DNA of 6,575 bases from assembly GCA_020355945.1 (NCBI GenBank), contig CP070627.1:5326338-5332912 (forward strand), read 5' to 3'. This document shows positions 4,907-6,575 of the stretch, piece by piece; positions within the stretch are counted from its first letter, which is position 1; each line of letters starts with the position of its first letter. The notes under the pieces are model-generated. The model ran no database searches. It was not told where the DNA came from and worked only from the letters and a program-made list of their open reading frames with translations. Source of the stretch: Candidatus Aminicenantota bacterium. Lineage in GTDB: Bacteria; Acidobacteriota; Aminicenantia; UBA2199. A program made the translations under genes and the position numbers.

Positions 4907-6178
4907 ATGGCAGATTTAAAAAACACTAAAATTGTAATTAATGGAAAGCATCAATTGTCTGGCCGTGTGAGGATAGCGGGTGCCAAGAATGCCGCACTTC
5001 CTGAGCTGGCGGCAGTTGTTTTAAGCAGCGGTGAATTTTATTTCCGGGATGTACCTGGAGTTGAAGATATTAAAGTGATGTTCCATGCCCTGGAAAATCT
5101 CGGGGCTGAAGGGGAGTTTCGCTCCAATACCATACAAATTAAGATCCCGGTAATAAAATCCCCGTTGGTGCCTAAAGAGATCGTGGAAACCTCCCGCGCT
5201 TCGATTCTCCTCCTGGGGCCACTGGTGGCCAGGTATGGGTATGCAAAGGTGTCAACCCCGGGAGGGTGCGCCATTGGAGACCGGAAAATCAATTTTCACC
5301 TGGAAGGGCTTGGTAAAATGGGAACTGAGATTAAAGAAGAAGATGAGCATATCGTTGCTAAAACCCATAAACCCTTGCAGGCCATTGATTATACGTTTCC
5401 CGCCAAAACCGTTACCGGCACGGAAAATCTCTTAATGGCTGCCGTGTTGGCTGAAGGCACAACCGTACTAAGGAATTGCGCCCTTGAACCGGAGATAGGG
5501 GATTTGATTGAACTGCTCCTGGCTATGGGGGCTGATATAAAAGGAAAAAACAGCGAAACCTTAACCATTACCGGTAAATCTTCTCTTAATGGGGCGGTTC
5601 ATCAAATCATTCCCGATCGCATCGAAATGGGGACCTATGTGATTGCCGGCTGTTTCGGCGGTAATGAAATTGTAATAGAGAATGCAGTGCCGGAGTACGT
5701 GGGATGTTTGTTGGAAGTACTGGAACAAGTCGGGGTCCAGGTGAAGACCGGTAAGGATACCATTACAGTGAGCTCCAATGGAGCTTTCCAACCAGTGGAG
5801 TTGGAAACAATGCCTTACCCGGGTTATCCTACGGATTTGCAGGCCCAGTTGACCACACTGTTAACCCAGGCAGAGGGGACGTCGCGGATCAGGGAAAATA
5901 TTTTTAATAACCGGTTCCAACACACTAAAGAATTAAACAAGATGGGCGCCAATATCGAGGTTAAGGGCGATACTTCAATTATAAAAGGTAAAACACCTTT
6001 AGTGGGTAAGATGATCCGGGCCACTGATTTGAGGGCATCGGCCGCCCTGGTTTTGGGCGGGTTGATCGCCGAAGGCAAAACCACGATTGAAAATGTCTTT
6101 CAATTATTTCGCGGATATGAAAATATGCCCCAAAAATTAAGATTATTGGGCGCTGATGTAAAACTAATCGAGGATTAA
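4907..6178 (+). CDS. murA: UDP-N-acetylglucosamine 1-carboxyvinyltransferase
   Basis: MurA transfers enolpyruvate from PEP to UDP-GlcNAc, the first committed step of peptidoglycan synthesis, in the cytoplasm. The 423-residue protein spans the family's full length (E. coli 419). Counting from this ATG, the active-site residues are all present: Lys27-Asn28 in AGAKN (E. coli Lys22-Asn23), Cys121 in PGGCAIGDR (Cys115, the fosfomycin target), Arg126 (Arg120), Asp310 in YPTDLQ (Asp305), Asp374 and Arg376 in TDLRASA (Asp369, Arg371) and Arg402 in RGYE (Arg397). The retained Cys predicts fosfomycin sensitivity of the enzyme. One oddity is Phe401, where nearly all homologues have Asp just before that Arg. 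The start at 4907 is preferred because residues upstream (from a TTG at 4868) do not resemble MurA and lie over a promoter. There is no Shine-Dalgarno. The HIT gene follows 10 nt after the stop, so the two are probably co-transcribed. Confidence 0.97.
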   Translation: MADLKNTKIVINGKHQLSGRVRIAGAKNAALPELAAVVLSSGEFYFRDVPGVEDIKVMFHALENLGAEGEFRSNTIQIKIPVIKSPLVPKEIVETSRASILLLGPLVARYGYAKVSTPGGCAIGDRKINFHLEGLGKMGTEIKEEDEHIVAKTHKPLQAIDYTFPAKTVTGTENLLMAAVLAEGTTVLRNCALEPEIGDLIELLLAMGADIKGKNSETLTITGKSSLNGAVHQIIPDRIEMGTYVIAGCFGGNEIVIENAVPEYVGCLLEVLEQVGVQVKTGKDTITVSSNGAFQPVELETMPYPGYPTDLQAQLTTLLTQAEGTSRIRENIFNNRFQHTKELNKMGANIEVKGDTSIIKGKTPLVGKMIRATDLRASAALVLGGLIAEGKTTIENVFQLFRGYENMPQKLRLLGADVKLIED

Positions 6179-6184
6179 GGAAGG
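6177..6184 (+). promoter_or_regulatory. Ribosome binding site of the HIT gene
   Basis: AAGGAAGG overlaps the last two bases of the murA TAA stop and ends 4 nt before the ATG at 6189; its first GG lies 8 nt before the ATG. It fixes the HIT start and supports translation from a shared murA message. Confidence 0.7.
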
Positions 6185-6188
6185 AAAT

Positions 6189-6521
6189 ATGGGTTATTGT
6201 GCGTTTTGTAGGATTGCGGACGGTGCAGCCAATACCAGATTTTTATTTGAAGATGACCGGGTGGTGGCGTTCCACGACATCAACCCCCAGGCTCCGACTC
6301 ATGTCCTGGTGATTCCCCGGTACCACTATGAATCTATTAAAGAAGTTACGGATGAAGGTTTAATCGGTCATTTGTTTACTGCTGCTAAAGAGGTGGCAAA
6401 AAAGCTGGGACTCACGGATTACAGGCTGGTGATTAACACCGGACCCCAGGCGGGTCAGAGTGTCTTCCATCTCCATTTACACCTGCTGGGTGGACGGATC
6501 ATGTCCTGGCCCCCGGGATGA
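6189..6521 (+). CDS. hinT: HIT family protein, HinT-like nucleotide hydrolase
   Basis: This complete 110-residue protein belongs to the histidine triad superfamily. HinT-type enzymes are cytoplasmic homodimers that hydrolyse purine nucleoside phosphoramidates and aminoacyl-adenylates. The N-terminal CAFC (4-7) is the Cys pair often found in bacterial HinT. The core FHDINPQAPTHVLVIPR (28-44) is the typical strand pair, NTGPQAGQSV (83-92) the phosphate-binding loop and HLHLHLL (94-100) the triad, with His96 the expected nucleophile. The end MSWPPG (105-110) is the classic HinT C-terminus. It follows murA closely and very probably shares its transcript. The cellular role next to murA is not obvious and may be housekeeping. 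The nearest alternative, a FHIT- or GalT-like branch, is unlikely given the size and the WPPG end. Confidence 0.95.
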   Translation: MGYCAFCRIADGAANTRFLFEDDRVVAFHDINPQAPTHVLVIPRYHYESIKEVTDEGLIGHLFTAAKEVAKKLGLTDYRLVINTGPQAGQSVFHLHLHLLGGRIMSWPPG

Positions 6522-6530
6522 GGGGAGTTT

Positions 6531-6575
6531 AGTAGGCAGTAGGTAGTAGGTAGTAGGTAGTAGGTAGTAGGTAGT
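6531..6575. repeat. Heptanucleotide tandem repeat (AGTAGGT)n
   Basis: AGTAGGC is followed by five perfect AGTAGGT units and a partial AGT, and the array continues beyond the window. It begins 10 nt after the HIT stop. Heptamer arrays are a known class of short tandem repeats in cyanobacteria and some other bacteria. No terminator is visible between the HIT gene and the array. Confidence 0.95.

Overview
The window looks like a chromosomal piece of a Gram-negative-type, probably uncultured bacterium. It has a peptidoglycan gene (murA), moderate GC content (roughly 45-48% in the core genes by eye), wide intergenic spaces and several families of short interspersed repeats. The repeats and the exported serine hydrolase recall genomes such as Candidatus Aminicenantes or Bacteroidota-like lineages. 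That placement is an impression from memory and cannot be proved from this sequence.

Layout, left to right. (1) 100-1530 (+): a two-domain protein, SAM methyltransferase fused to a family-2 glycosyltransferase, bracketed by two tracts of three 10-bp repeats. (2) 1531-1936: no gene, but a dense repeat region. It holds a decamer tract and a palindromic, REPIN-like composite of three units (one inverted, two direct) whose variable stems differ in sequence yet stay perfectly paired. (3) 1937-3655 (-): an exported class C beta-lactamase/Pab87-like serine hydrolase with two apparent C-terminal lipocalin-like domains, convergent with gene 1. (4) 3656-3974: intergenic, with the hydrolase promoter, a GC-rich hairpin and one copy of a 26-bp repeat. 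(5) 3975-4737 (-): an AT-richer two-gene unit. It encodes a three-helix membrane protein that I assign to DUF6338, followed by an overlapping, well-initiated 40-residue gene ending in nine prolines. (6) 4738-4906: divergent intergenic region with the second copy of the 26-bp repeat and a near-consensus sigma70-type promoter. (7) 4907-6178 (+) murA and (8) 6189-6521 (+) a HIT/HinT-like hydrolase, separated by 10 nt and probably one operon. (9) 6531-6575: a heptanucleotide tandem repeat running off the window.

Three of the six genes (methyltransferase-glycosyltransferase, DUF6338 protein, murA) lack a Shine-Dalgarno sequence and have a -10-like hexamer only 4-10 nt before the ATG, suggesting leaderless or near-leaderless messages. 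The hydrolase, the proline-rich mini-gene and the HIT gene have good Shine-Dalgarno sequences.

The best candidate for something undescribed is the DUF6338/proline-rich pair. It is a membrane protein with a cytosolic domain, translationally coupled to a basic peptide with a polyproline tail, in a low-GC patch between two copies of a dyad-like repeat. Its function is unknown, and nothing in the sequence proves that it is a defence or mobile system.
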